Positions 17,297 to 26,324 of a DNA stretch of 64,000 nucleotides are shown here, piece after piece (position 1 is the first letter of the stretch; each line of letters starts with the position of its first letter). The stretch spans positions 930,001 through 994,000 of the forward strand of contig NZ_VLLE01000003.1 of assembly GCF_007830055.1 (NCBI RefSeq). Reading direction: 5' to 3'. A program made the translations under genes and the position numbers. The notes under the pieces are model-generated. The model was not told where the DNA came from. It made no database searches and worked only from the letters and a program-made list of their open reading frames with translations. This DNA is from Lacibacter cauensis. GTDB taxonomy: Bacteria > Bacteroidota > Bacteroidia > Chitinophagales > Chitinophagaceae.

Positions 17297-20200
17297 TTGA
17301 ACCACATTTTAACCATCCGCCGTTTTGCTTACCGCAATGGCTACCTGCTTATTTTAGCAGGTTGGTTGCTTACGTTTTCCTACCTGTTTCAATATTATTG
17401 GTCGTACACCTCTGCGCCCGAACAGGTTAAAAAAACCTTGCAAAAGGCCATCAACAAACGGGAGAAAGATTTTGCAAAACTACTAACAGACTCTTCGCTG
17501 CTGTTGCAATTGAAGACGGGTAAAGCCGATTTGAAAACCGTTGAAAAACTGGTTGATAAAGATTACTTCATTTTTGTTGCAAGCGATGGTGCAGATGGTT
17601 TTCAAACACGCTTCTGGAATACGCAGGCTATTTTACCCGATTACAGTTTATGGCAAAGAGCTGATGGTATCTGGTTCGAACAGTTGATTAACGGGTATTA
17701 CACGGTTTATAAGAAAACAAAAAAACTGGGCGATGGAAGTATTTGCCAGGTAATGGCATTGATTCCGGTTAAATGGAATTTCTTTGTTACAGCTAACTAT
17801 ATCAGTAATGATTTTGCTTACCTGGGCGGCATCGAAAAATATTATGGCCTTAGCGATATAGAACAAACAAGATTAAAGGTGCAGAGCACCGACGGCACAG
17901 CATTGTTTTGGTTAAAGGAGTTAAACAATCTTCCACAGCCATTAAACAGCACAACCATATTTTTCAGGCTACTGGCAATGTTGTGCATACTGATGTTTTT
18001 GCATAAGCTGGCAGCAATGGTTACAGAACGTTATTCGTTTGCAGCCGGATTATCGTTCCTGGTGGCCGTTATTCTCTTAGTACGAATTTCGAGTTATTAT
18101 TTTCCTATACCGTTTAACCTTCGCCAGTTCGAATTGTTTAATCCGGCTGTTTACGGTTCAAATAAAATATTAAGATCGCTGGGCGATTTGCTCATTAACT
18201 CCTTTTTGTTGTTGTGGGTTTTGCTTTTTATACGACGCTATGGAAAACTGGCAAGAAAAATTCCGTTGAGGTTAAAACACAATGCAGGGCTCGTAACAAT
18301 TACAATCCTGTTGTTTGGTACAACTATTCTTTTCGGCAGTATTATTAAGAGCCTGGTATCCGATTCGCAGATATCATTTGATGTGATTAATATTTTCAAG
18401 CTGACTATTTTCAGCTTTGCCGGTTTCTTTGTATTGGGCTCTCTTGCATTGAATTATTTTATTATTGCCGACTGGCTGGCAGGATATCTGAAACATTACA
18501 GTCACCGAAGGATTCCGATTCAACTGCTGGCCATTACAGTTACGGGGCTCGTGTATCTCAGCTTTAACATCAACTCTTCTTCGGTTATATACCAATTGTT
18601 TTTGCTTGGCTGGTTGCTGTTACTGGTAATGTTGCTGAACAACAGGCAAATGCGGCTTAACTTTCTCTCGTCAAACGGCAAAACAATTTTCTGGTTGTTT
18701 TTCTTTTCACTCTCACTTACATTTTTACTGATAAGTGAAAATGGCAAACGGGAATGGAATGATCGTATACGTACGGCCGATAAGCTCAGCTTGCAAACCG
18801 ATCCTTCTGCCGAAAGTTTATTGAATATTGCCATGCGCAATTTCAGAAGCGAATTTCTGCAGCGGGAGTTTTACCGTTTTGCAACATCTGCAGAAAATCA
18901 GTTGTTAAAAGACAGTCTCATCAGCGAAAACTTCAGCGGCTACCTGAATGTATACGATACTGAAATTTATACATTCGACGGAAATGAACAACCGCTGTTC
19001 AATGTTGATTCTGTTTCCTTCAATACCTTAAGTACAGTTTACAACCTGCAGAGCAAGCGCACCAGTTCTGCTGAATGGCGTTACTATGAAGAATCGTACG
19101 ACAAGTTTTATTACATCGCCAGGAAAATTGTTGTAGACACAACCGAAAACCGCACACAAGGTTATGTGTTTGTCATATCACGTCCCAAACGTTATGCTGA
19201 TCAAAAGTTTAACGCAGATATTTTCTACCGGTCCGATACAAAAGTGGCTGACAATACACTTTCCTATGCATTTGCCATTTACAAAGGCAACGAACTTATC
19301 AGCAGTGCAAACGACTATCCTTTTCCTATTCACCTGGATAATAAAACCAGGAGCGAAAAAATAGAACGTAAAGTGAGTAAGAAAGGGTATACAGAATTGT
19401 GGTATACTTCAGCAAATAATCTTACGGTTGTGATTGCCAAATCGCAAAACAGGTTATTGGAAACAATCACTTTGTTTGCGTACCTGTTCTGTGTGTTCCT
19501 GCTCATGCTTGCTGCATTCAGAATGGTACAGTATTTCTTACAGTTAGGGTTGCGTCCTGCCGATTGGAAAGCACATCTGCAGTTAACATTCCGTACGCAG
19601 GTACATACCACCATCATCGGCATCAGTATCTTTTCATTTCTGATCATCGGTGCATCTACTATCTTTTTCTTTATTAACAGGCATAGCCGGATTAATAAAG
19701 AACGCCTGTCGAGATCCATTGCTATTATGAAAGCAGAAGTAGAAACGGCGTTGAGTAACCATGCGATGTTTGATGATGTGTTGAAGCTGTACGATGAAGT
19801 AGCTAAGGCAGAGTTGCAGGGAAAGATCAACCGTATTTCTGAAATACATGGTGTGGATGTAAACATCTACGATCCGAATGGTAACCTGCAGATATCATCG
19901 CAGCCTTATTATTACAACAAAGGATTGCTGAGCCGTAAAACAGATCCGCTGGCTTATTATAAGCTTTCAAAAGAATATCTTGTACAAACAATTGAAAACG
20001 AAAAAGTGGGTACACTCTCGTACATGAGTATTTATGTGCCGGTGCGTGATGAAGACGGTAAAACCTATGCCTACCTCAACATTCCCTACTTTACTTCGCA
20101 AAACGAACTGAAGCAGGAAATTTCGAACTTCCTTGTTACGTTGATTAACCTGAATGCATTCATCTTTTTAATTGCAGGTTTGATTGCCTTCTTTGTTACA

Positions 20201-21052
20201 AGCCGTATTACCAACTCGTTTGCCATCATCAGCGAAAAAATGAAGGAGATTAAATTGGGAAAAACAAACGAAGCAATTGTATGGCACAGGAACGATGAAA
20301 TTGGTGAGCTGGTGCAAGAATACAACCGAATGGTAAAACAGCTGGAAGAAAGTGCCAACCTGCTTGCACGAAGCGAAAGGGAAGGTGCATGGCGTGAAAT
20401 GGCCCGGCAGGTAGCACATGAAATTAAGAATCCGCTTACACCAATGAAGCTGAGTATTCAGTACCTGCAAAAAGCGGTGGATTCCAATTCTGCAGATACG
20501 AAACAGATTTCGCAAAATGTTGCTAAAACACTGGTAGAGCAAATTGATTATCTCTCCAATATTGCATCTGACTTTTCGAGCTTTGCCAATATTGGTAACC
20601 CTCGTATGGAGCGTGTGAATCTTATTGCATCGGTACGTTCGGTGGTGGAGTTATTTAATATGCAGGAAAATGCACAGGTGGCATTTACCACTACTATCAA
20701 CGAAGCTTACCTGATGGCCGATAAAACACAACTCAACCGTTTGTTTACAAATCTCATCCGCAATGCTATTGAAGCAGCAGGAGAGGAAGAAGCTGTTGTA
20801 GAAGTACACATTGATCTGCGTGCTGATAAAGCTGTGGTTGCTGTGCGTGATAACGGGCAGGGTATACCGGCAGAGCTGCAGCAGAAAATTTTCTATCCCA
20901 ACTTTACTACCAAAACTTCGGGCACAGGTTTAGGCTTGGCTATGTGTAAGAGTATTGTAGAGCAAATAAAAGGCGAAATTTGGTTTACTACCGAACAACA
21001 AAAAGGCAGTACCTTTTTTGTGGAACTGCCTTTGTTAATGAGTCATGAGTAA
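17297..21052 (+). CDS. Very large NtrY-like membrane sensor histidine kinase
   Basis: 1251 residues, far above a typical kinase. Start is a TTG two bases after the mazG stop; no ATG lies before the first helix (about 15-34). Layout: helix; extracytoplasmic region (35-225); a block of about eight helices (226-495); a second large extracytoplasmic region (500-735) holding a sensor-like fold; helices near 740 and 785; a third sensor region (810-920); helix near 930-950; HAMP-like linker; HisKA with REMARQVAHEIKNPLTPMKLS, His near residue 1040; ATPase with NLIRNAIEAA, DNGQGIP and GTGLGLAMCK. The H box and GTGLGL are of NtrY type. No response regulator is adjacent. Confidence 0.92.
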   Translation: MNHILTIRRFAYRNGYLLILAGWLLTFSYLFQYYWSYTSAPEQVKKTLQKAINKREKDFAKLLTDSSLLLQLKTGKADLKTVEKLVDKDYFIFVASDGADGFQTRFWNTQAILPDYSLWQRADGIWFEQLINGYYTVYKKTKKLGDGSICQVMALIPVKWNFFVTANYISNDFAYLGGIEKYYGLSDIEQTRLKVQSTDGTALFWLKELNNLPQPLNSTTIFFRLLAMLCILMFLHKLAAMVTERYSFAAGLSFLVAVILLVRISSYYFPIPFNLRQFELFNPAVYGSNKILRSLGDLLINSFLLLWVLLFIRRYGKLARKIPLRLKHNAGLVTITILLFGTTILFGSIIKSLVSDSQISFDVINIFKLTIFSFAGFFVLGSLALNYFIIADWLAGYLKHYSHRRIPIQLLAITVTGLVYLSFNINSSSVIYQLFLLGWLLLLVMLLNNRQMRLNFLSSNGKTIFWLFFFSLSLTFLLISENGKREWNDRIRTADKLSLQTDPSAESLLNIAMRNFRSEFLQREFYRFATSAENQLLKDSLISENFSGYLNVYDTEIYTFDGNEQPLFNVDSVSFNTLSTVYNLQSKRTSSAEWRYYEESYDKFYYIARKIVVDTTENRTQGYVFVISRPKRYADQKFNADIFYRSDTKVADNTLSYAFAIYKGNELISSANDYPFPIHLDNKTRSEKIERKVSKKGYTELWYTSANNLTVVIAKSQNRLLETITLFAYLFCVFLLMLAAFRMVQYFLQLGLRPADWKAHLQLTFRTQVHTTIIGISIFSFLIIGASTIFFFINRHSRINKERLSRSIAIMKAEVETALSNHAMFDDVLKLYDEVAKAELQGKINRISEIHGVDVNIYDPNGNLQISSQPYYYNKGLLSRKTDPLAYYKLSKEYLVQTIENEKVGTLSYMSIYVPVRDEDGKTYAYLNIPYFTSQNELKQEISNFLVTLINLNAFIFLIAGLIAFFVTSRITNSFAIISEKMKEIKLGKTNEAIVWHRNDEIGELVQEYNRMVKQLEESANLLARSEREGAWREMARQVAHEIKNPLTPMKLSIQYLQKAVDSNSADTKQISQNVAKTLVEQIDYLSNIASDFSSFANIGNPRMERVNLIASVRSVVELFNMQENAQVAFTTTINEAYLMADKTQLNRLFTNLIRNAIEAAGEEEAVVEVHIDLRADKAVVAVRDNGQGIPAELQQKIFYPNFTTKTSGTGLGLAMCKSIVEQIKGEIWFTTEQQKGSTFFVELPLLMSHE

Positions 21053-21090
21053 TGAATGAACTACGGCACACGCTTATCACTCGCCACTGA

Positions 21091-21471
21091 CTACTCGCTT
21101 TTCCCTGCTTCTTCTTTCTTCACCAGCTGCGTATCAATAATTTCTTTGAATACTTTTTTCGGAAATGCGCCGGGCTGCATCATCGGGTCTGCATCCATTG
21201 GAATAAATAAAAATGTGGGGATGCTGCGAATACCAAATACCGCTGCTAATTCCATTTCAGCATCCGTGTCAACTTTATAAATTACCAGTTCGTCTTTGTA
21301 TTCGTTCGACAATTCTTCCAGTACAGGTGCAACAGCTTTACAGGGGCCGCACCAATCGGCATAAAAATCAATGATAGCAGGAGCTGTTCCCTTGTATTTC
21401 CATTCTTTCTCTGTATCGTAATTAAAAACCTTGTCTTTAAAATCCTGCGTGGTGAGTTTTACTGTAGGCAT
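21091..21471 (-). CDS. trxA: Thioredoxin
   Basis: 126 residues. Thioredoxin fold with IDFYADWCGPCKAVAPVLEEL, the redox motif WCGPC, and the cis-proline loop SIPTFLFIP. Cytoplasmic disulfide reductase; no signal peptide. About 18 residues longer than E. coli Trx1 at the termini. A TACCTTTG -7 box stands 17 bases before the start codon on the minus strand (21489-21496). It converges with the giant kinase gene. Confidence 0.95.
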   Translation of the reverse strand: MPTVKLTTQDFKDKVFNYDTEKEWKYKGTAPAIIDFYADWCGPCKAVAPVLEELSNEYKDELVIYKVDTDAEMELAAVFGIRSIPTFLFIPMDADPMMQPGAFPKKVFKEIIDTQLVKKEEAGKSE

Positions 21472-21488
21472 ATCTGTTAATTTTAAAA

Positions 21489-21496
21489 CAAAGGTA
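21489..21496 (-). promoter_or_regulatory. -7 box TACCTTTG for thioredoxin gene
   Basis: Consensus TAnnTTTG on the minus strand, 17 bases before the ATG; predicted leader about 12 bases. -33 element not clear. Confidence 0.55.
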
Positions 21497-21537
21497 GTTG
21501 AACATGCCTTGTTGTTATGTGATAAAAATTACGTTGT

Positions 21538-22305
21538 TTAATAGGCTGTCCAAGCGCCGTCTGCAGTAAGTACTGTGCCATTAATAAACCCGGCATCATC
21601 GCTTGCAAGAAACAGTGCGGCTTTGGCAATATCTGCAGGTTCGCCTGTTTTGGCATTCAACACCATACCGGCCATAATACGGTCGTTAACGAGTGGCGTA
21701 ATCTTGCTCATATCAATCGTATCGCCAATATTGGTTGCTACGGCTCCGGGTGCAATGGCATTGCAACGGATGCCTGCTTTCGCATACATAAAACCTGTGT
21801 TTTTGGTAAGACCAATAAGTGCATGTTTACTCGCTGTATAAGCAGCACCAGCCCTTGCACCATACAAACCTCCTATCGAGGCGATGTTGACAATACAGCC
21901 GCTTCCTTTTGCCAGAAAGATTTTTACTGCTGCACGCATGGCTTTCATGGGGCCGGTAACATTGATGTTCATCACTTTTTCCCACATGTTATTATCTAAT
22001 TCCGCAACAGGTGCAAAGTGATCCATAATGCCGGCATTGTTAACGAGTATATCCAATGTACCATAGGTTGATACTGTTGTGGAAATCATCCGTTCAATAT
22101 CTTCTTCTGCTGCCATGTTTGCAAGGAGTGTGGTAGCTTCTCCGCCGCCTGCTTTGATTTCTGTTTGCAATGCATCGAGCCGTTGCTGGTTAATATCGGT
22201 TGCTACAACTTTGCAGCCTTCGGCAGCAAACAAAAGGGCAATGGCTTTACCCATACCGGAACCTGCGCCGGTTACAACTGCAGTTTTGCCTGATAACTTT
22301 TTCAT
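21538..22305 (-). CDS. Short-chain dehydrogenase/reductase (classical SDR)
   Basis: 255 residues. Rossmann nucleotide motif VTGAGSGMGKAIA (TGxxxGxG), structural motif NNAG, catalytic Ser in IVNIASIGGLYG, and YTASK for the catalytic Tyr-Lys pair. An Asp (VVATDINQQR) at the end of beta-2 suggests NAD(H) rather than NADP(H) preference. The substrate cannot be deduced; annotators often write 3-oxoacyl-ACP reductase or glucose 1-dehydrogenase for such proteins. It has 66 bases to thioredoxin and 148 to the regulator gene, so it is likely its own unit. Confidence 0.93.
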   Translation of the reverse strand: MKKLSGKTAVVTGAGSGMGKAIALLFAAEGCKVVATDINQQRLDALQTEIKAGGGEATTLLANMAAEEDIERMISTTVSTYGTLDILVNNAGIMDHFAPVAELDNNMWEKVMNINVTGPMKAMRAAVKIFLAKGSGCIVNIASIGGLYGARAGAAYTASKHALIGLTKNTGFMYAKAGIRCNAIAPGAVATNIGDTIDMSKITPLVNDRIMAGMVLNAKTGEPADIAKAALFLASDDAGFINGTVLTADGAWTAY

Positions 22306-22453
22306 ACGTTTTTCTGTTTAGTAGACAAGCATGTAAGGTAATCCTGTACAACAGTAAAAAACAATGACGGCCGTAATGATTGTTGTTAGGTAAAATAAAA
22401 GGATATGATTGCAGCAAAGCTGTTGATGAACTTTATTTACGGTAAATATATAA

Positions 22454-23161
22454 TCAGTTGTAGTTGGCTATTTTGATGAGCTTGTTTACATCCAGCACAA
22501 TAATTTTTCTGCCCTTGGTTTCAAGAATAGCATCGTCTTTAAATTCGGATAACAGGCGGATCACATTTTCTCTTGCAGTACCAACAAGATTTGCCAAATC
22601 ATCACGCCCCATGTTGATTTCTACAGGCATGCCCGGCTTAAAATTCACCTTGTATTTTTCACGCAAAACAATGAGCTGTAGTGCCAATCGTTCTCTTACC
22701 GATTTTTGCGCAAACAATGTAAGACTGTTGGCGAGTACTTCAAACTCATGACTTAATGTTTTCAGCAAGCGTCTGTTTAATAATTCCGATCGGTGTAGCG
22801 CATTCAGAAAATCTTCTTTTGGCACAAAGGCAATACGGCTGGCTTCCAGTGCTGCAGCAGAATCGGGGTAGCGGCTTTCGGCAAGTATAGCATGATAGCC
22901 GAGTAACTCGCCGGTATTGGCTACATAAATAATATGTTCCTTCCCATCTTTATCGAGCTTGTACTTTTTTACTTTTCCTTCAACGATGTAAAAAATACCC
23001 GACGGAGCAGCGCCTTCCCAGAAAATGATTTCTCCTTTTTTGTATTCCCTTTCTGTTTTATTGGCAGTGAGCAAGGCAAATTCTTCTGCCGGCAAATCTG
23101 CAAGTACAGACTCGCTTTTAAAGTCCCATTTGTCAATTGAAAAAATGCCTTTGATGCTCAT
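22454..23161 (-). CDS. Crp/Fnr-family transcriptional regulator
   Basis: 235 residues. N-terminal cyclic-nucleotide-binding-type beta roll (KKGEIIFWEGAAPSGIFYIVEGKVKKYKLD) and C-terminal winged helix (MGRDDLANLVGTARENVIRLLSEFKDDAILE). No N-terminal Cys cluster for an iron-sulfur centre, and the cAMP-contact pattern of Crp is not conserved, so the ligand is unknown. The gene is divergent from the gcvH-like operon and the two start codons are 96 bases apart, making regulation of that operon plausible. A TATTTTTG box lies 5 bases before its ATG. Confidence 0.92.
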   Translation of the reverse strand: MSIKGIFSIDKWDFKSESVLADLPAEEFALLTANKTEREYKKGEIIFWEGAAPSGIFYIVEGKVKKYKLDKDGKEHIIYVANTGELLGYHAILAESRYPDSAAALEASRIAFVPKEDFLNALHRSELLNRRLLKTLSHEFEVLANSLTLFAQKSVRERLALQLIVLREKYKVNFKPGMPVEINMGRDDLANLVGTARENVIRLLSEFKDDAILETKGRKIIVLDVNKLIKIANYN

Positions 23162-23166
23162 GGTAG

Positions 23167-23174
23167 CAAAAATA
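23167..23174 (-). promoter_or_regulatory. -7 box TATTTTTG for the Crp/Fnr gene
   Basis: Exact TAnnTTTG on the minus strand, ending 5 bases before the ATG, so transcription would start at or next to the start codon (leaderless mRNA). Confidence 0.5.
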
Positions 23175-23245
23175 CCTTTTTTAAAAACTGATAAAACTTA
23201 CTTTTTACGCTGCAAAGGTTTACCGCTGCCGGCAACAAGGTAAAA

Positions 23246-23253
23246 TAACTTTG
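23246..23253 (+). promoter_or_regulatory. -7 box TAACTTTG for the gcvH-like operon
   Basis: Exact TAnnTTTG, last base 5 bases before the ATG at 23258. By the usual -7 geometry the transcript would begin at the start codon. Confidence 0.5.
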
Positions 23254-23257
23254 CAAT

Positions 23258-23656
23258 ATGCAAATAGAGAAGATTCCTGCCAGAGATCTGTATTACACAA
23301 ACGATCACGAATGGATCGACTTCCAGGGCAAGGTTGCTTATGTAGGTGTTTGCAGCTTTAAGCTTACAGGGTTTAAGCAAGTGGAGCAGCTGGTTGTAAA
23401 CGAACCTTTAGGTTTTAAAGTGAAGGGCGAAGTGATTGCATCGATACGCTACAAGGATTATAGTATTGATGCCTGTATGCCGGTTGATGGAAAAATAGTA
23501 CAGCTGAACGATCATTTACTTGCAGGCAATTATACTCTTCTTGCAGAGCAGCCCGAGCACAACGGATGGGTTGCGTTAATAATTCCGTCCGAACCAAAGG
23601 AACGGTCGCACTTACTATCGCCAGAGCAATACAGGTTTGCTAAAACTGGTAAATGA
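23258..23656 (+). CDS. GcvH-like (lipoyl-domain fold) protein with atypical lipoyl site
   Basis: 132 residues, the length of glycine cleavage H protein, the lipoylated carrier of aminomethyl groups. LYYTNDHEWIDF and VAYVGV match the H protein N-terminus, and MPVDGKIVQLND matches PVSGEIV.VN. But the lipoylation motif ESVKAA is missing: the equivalent stretch is SIRYKDYSIDAC. Counting from the conserved VG to the conserved Pro, the modified Lys position holds Asp67, with Lys66 one residue earlier. It may be lipoylated on a shifted turn or not at all. No gcvT or gcvP is near. It heads an operon with a methyltransferase (4-base overlap), a small unknown and a SulP transporter. Confidence 0.82.
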   Translation: MQIEKIPARDLYYTNDHEWIDFQGKVAYVGVCSFKLTGFKQVEQLVVNEPLGFKVKGEVIASIRYKDYSIDACMPVDGKIVQLNDHLLAGNYTLLAEQPEHNGWVALIIPSEPKERSHLLSPEQYRFAKTGK

Positions 23657-24288
23657 TTTCGGCTAACACACAACAAAAGCAGATACAGTTGATAAACACA
23701 ACAACAGATATTGAAAACTGGTATGGTTCCGATGCAGCGCTCGACCGCATGTATCCGCCTGCAATACAAAAGTTGGCTCAGCAGCATTTTACAAATGTTG
23801 CAGTAGCAAAACGTGCTGCAGAGTTTTTGGCAGCCGAGCCCGGTATGCGTATTCTGGATATCGGCAGCGGAACAGGAAAGTTCTGTTTAACAGCAGCACA
23901 TTATCAACCCTCCGCTTTTTTTTATGGTATTGAGCAGCGCAGAAACCTGGTAGCAATTGCCAACGAAGTGCAGCAGGCTGTTGGTATTACCAATGTAAAA
24001 TTCATCTGCGGCAATTTTACACAACTCGATTTCAGCAGGTACAATCATTTTTATTTCTACAACTCGTTTTACGAAAACCTGAATGGTACCAGTAAGATTG
24101 ATAACAGTATTGATTACTCTGCAGAACTATACTATTACTACAATCGCTATTTGTACAAGCAACTCGAACAAAAAACCGAGGGTACAAGGCTGGCTACTTA
24201 TCACAGCCTGGAAGATGAGATACCTCCCAGCTATCATGTTGTAAAAACAGAGATGAACGATTTGTTGAAATTCTGGATTAAAATTTAA
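23653..24288 (+). CDS. Class I SAM-dependent methyltransferase
   Basis: 211 residues. SAM-binding motif I is MRILDIGSGTGKFCLTAA near residue 72, with an acidic residue after beta-2 (FYGIEQRRNLVAIA) and motif IV in the region FDFSRYNHFYFYNSFYEN. The substrate is not clear; the aromatic-rich FYFYNSFYEN stretch takes the place of a nucleic-acid NPPY motif. Start ATG overlaps the gcvH-like stop as ATGA, so translation is probably coupled. The next gene starts 18 bases later. Confidence 0.85.
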   Translation: MISANTQQKQIQLINTTTDIENWYGSDAALDRMYPPAIQKLAQQHFTNVAVAKRAAEFLAAEPGMRILDIGSGTGKFCLTAAHYQPSAFFYGIEQRRNLVAIANEVQQAVGITNVKFICGNFTQLDFSRYNHFYFYNSFYENLNGTSKIDNSIDYSAELYYYYNRYLYKQLEQKTEGTRLATYHSLEDEIPPSYHVVKTEMNDLLKFWIKI

Positions 24289-24306
24289 CCCGAAAAAAAG
24301 ATAATC

Positions 24307-24591
24307 ATGCCACATACATTTGATGCACACATTACAAGCCTTGTAAACGATATTTTATGGGCTTCTTCGCAGCAGGAGATAAGCGATTTGATGGCTGCAA
24401 CAATTATTATTATTGAACAGAAAGAAGCAGATCAGCAAAAACGCAATACGATTGTTGAACGGTTGAAAGAGGAGTTGAGCCTCTTTAATCCGTTTAACAA
24501 AGATGCACAGCAGTGGAGCAATATTAAGCTGGCAAAAATTCTGCTCAACCGTTATTTACAGGAACAAAGTGTTGTTATAACCGAAGAATAA
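24307..24591 (+). CDS. Small alpha-helical protein, unknown function
   Basis: 94 residues, no signal peptide or membrane helix. Predicted to be mostly helical with a Gln/Glu/Lys-rich middle (IEQKEADQQKRNTIVERLKEEL). No Cys; one Trp in NDILWASS and one in QQWSNIK. No family recognised. It lies between the methyltransferase (18-base gap) and the SulP gene (10-base gap to ATG), so it belongs to the same operon. Confidence 0.65.
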   Translation: MPHTFDAHITSLVNDILWASSQQEISDLMAATIIIIEQKEADQQKRNTIVERLKEELSLFNPFNKDAQQWSNIKLAKILLNRYLQEQSVVITEE

Positions 24592-24601
24592 ACAGTTGGC
24601 A

Positions 24602-26266
24602 ATGTTCCGTCCCAAACTATTCGATACACTTCAACAATACAGCAGGCAAAAGCTGGTGAAAGACCTGATGGCCGGTTTAATTGTAGGTATTGTGGCCTTA
24701 CCACTTGCCATTGCATTTGCTATTGCAAGCGGCGTATCACCGGAGAAGGGATTATACACCGCTGTTATTGCAGGTTTTATTATTTCAGCAATGGGCGGCA
24801 GCCGGGTGCAGATTGGCGGACCTACCGGTGCGTTCATCGTTATTGTGTATGGCATTGTACAAACCTATGGTGTGAATGGTTTAATTATTGCTACGTTTAT
24901 GGCAGGTATAATGCTGATGATAATGGGCTTTGCTCGGCTGGGTGCAGTTATTAAATTCATCCCACATTCACTCATTATTGGTTTTACCAGCGGTATTGCT
25001 GTACTCATCTTTTCTTCGCAGTTAAAAGATTTTTTTGGTTTGCAGATGGGAGTCGTGCCTGCAGACTTTCTTACAAAATGGACAACCTATTTGCAACATG
25101 CTGCTTCTGTAAATTATGCAGCGTTTGCAATTGCAGCTGCAACAGTCGTCATCATTTTGTTGTGGCCAAAGGTTTCGCACAAAGTACCCGGTTCGTTAAT
25201 TGCCATTGTACTTACTGCACTGGTTGTGCAGCTGGCGCATTTGCCGGTAGAAACAATCGGCAGCAGATTTGGAACCATTTCTTCTGCTTTTCCTGCACCT
25301 GTAATGCCGGCGTTGGATATTGCAATCATTAAAAGTTTAATACAACCTGCATTTACCATTGCATTGCTGGGTGGTATAGAATCGTTGTTGTCGGCTGTTG
25401 TAGCCGATGGTATGATTGGCGGTAATCATAAATCGAACATGGAGTTAATTGCACAGGGAACAGCCAATATCTTTTCTTCATTGTTTGGCGGTATACCTGC
25501 AACAGGCGCTATTGCACGTACGGTAACGAATATTAAAAACGGTGGCCGCACTCCGGTAGCAGGTATGACGCATGCTGTTGTGTTATTGCTCATCATGTTG
25601 TTTGCCGGTAAATGGGCGGCGTTGATTCCGATGCCGACATTGGCAGGCATCTTGGTGGTGGTAGCTTACAATATGAGTGAGTGGGAAAGTTTTCTTACGG
25701 TGTTGAAAGGTCCACGAAGTGATATTGCAGTGATGCTGACCACTTTTTTTCTGACAGTAATTATTGATTTGACTGTTGCCATTGAAATTGGAATGGTGCT
25801 GGCTGTATTTCTGTTTATGCGAAAGATGATTCAGTTTAGTGATGTAAAGATGCTCACAAAGGAAATTGACGACAGGAATAGTACAACCGATAACGAAGCG
25901 ATTATTAACTACAGCATTCCTGCCAATGTAGAAGTATTTGAAATTACCGGCCCGTTATTTTTTGGTGCAGCGTATAAATTTAAAGATGCGATTAAGTTTA
26001 TTGAACGACCTCCCAAAGTATTGATCATCCGTATGCGGCAGGTGCCCATCATTGATGCAACCGGCATTAAAACCATTGAAGAAGTTTACAAAGAATCGAA
26101 ACACCGGGGCACAAAACTTATTTTAAGCGAAGTACACAGCAACCAGGTACTGGATGAATTAAAGAAAGCACGTTTGCTGTTTGCAGTTGGTAAAGCAAAT
26201 GTTACCGATACGTTTGCTGAAGCCTTAGAAAGGGGCAAAACAATCATGAACGAAGTAAGCATATAA
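24602..26266 (+). CDS. SulP-family anion transporter with STAS domain
   Basis: 554 residues from ATG 24602; TTG at 24596 is an alternative. About 12-14 transmembrane helices (residues 25-430) with the SLC26/SulP signatures GIVALPLAIAFAIASGV and GLYTAVIAGFI, then a cytoplasmic STAS domain (about 440-550) with VLIIRMRQVPIIDATGIKTIEE. SulP proteins move sulfate, bicarbonate or other small anions by sodium symport, proton symport or exchange. The substrate here is undetermined; no sulfate assimilation gene is adjacent. Last gene of the gcvH-like operon; a strong terminator follows. Confidence 0.95.
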   Translation: MFRPKLFDTLQQYSRQKLVKDLMAGLIVGIVALPLAIAFAIASGVSPEKGLYTAVIAGFIISAMGGSRVQIGGPTGAFIVIVYGIVQTYGVNGLIIATFMAGIMLMIMGFARLGAVIKFIPHSLIIGFTSGIAVLIFSSQLKDFFGLQMGVVPADFLTKWTTYLQHAASVNYAAFAIAAATVVIILLWPKVSHKVPGSLIAIVLTALVVQLAHLPVETIGSRFGTISSAFPAPVMPALDIAIIKSLIQPAFTIALLGGIESLLSAVVADGMIGGNHKSNMELIAQGTANIFSSLFGGIPATGAIARTVTNIKNGGRTPVAGMTHAVVLLLIMLFAGKWAALIPMPTLAGILVVVAYNMSEWESFLTVLKGPRSDIAVMLTTFFLTVIIDLTVAIEIGMVLAVFLFMRKMIQFSDVKMLTKEIDDRNSTTDNEAIINYSIPANVEVFEITGPLFFGAAYKFKDAIKFIERPPKVLIIRMRQVPIIDATGIKTIEEVYKESKHRGTKLILSEVHSNQVLDELKKARLLFAVGKANVTDTFAEALERGKTIMNEVSI

Positions 26267-26267
26267 G

Positions 26268-26305
26268 AAAAGGCTTCACCAAACTTTCGTTCGATGAAGC
26301 CTTTT
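26268..26305. terminator. Bidirectional terminator between sulP and efflux operon
   Basis: Perfect 11-bp stem AAAAGGCTTCA / TGAAGCCTTTT with 16-base loop; T-run on both strands. Separates two convergent operons. Confidence 0.85.
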
Positions 26306-26324
26306 GCTATAACTGTAGTTGCAA

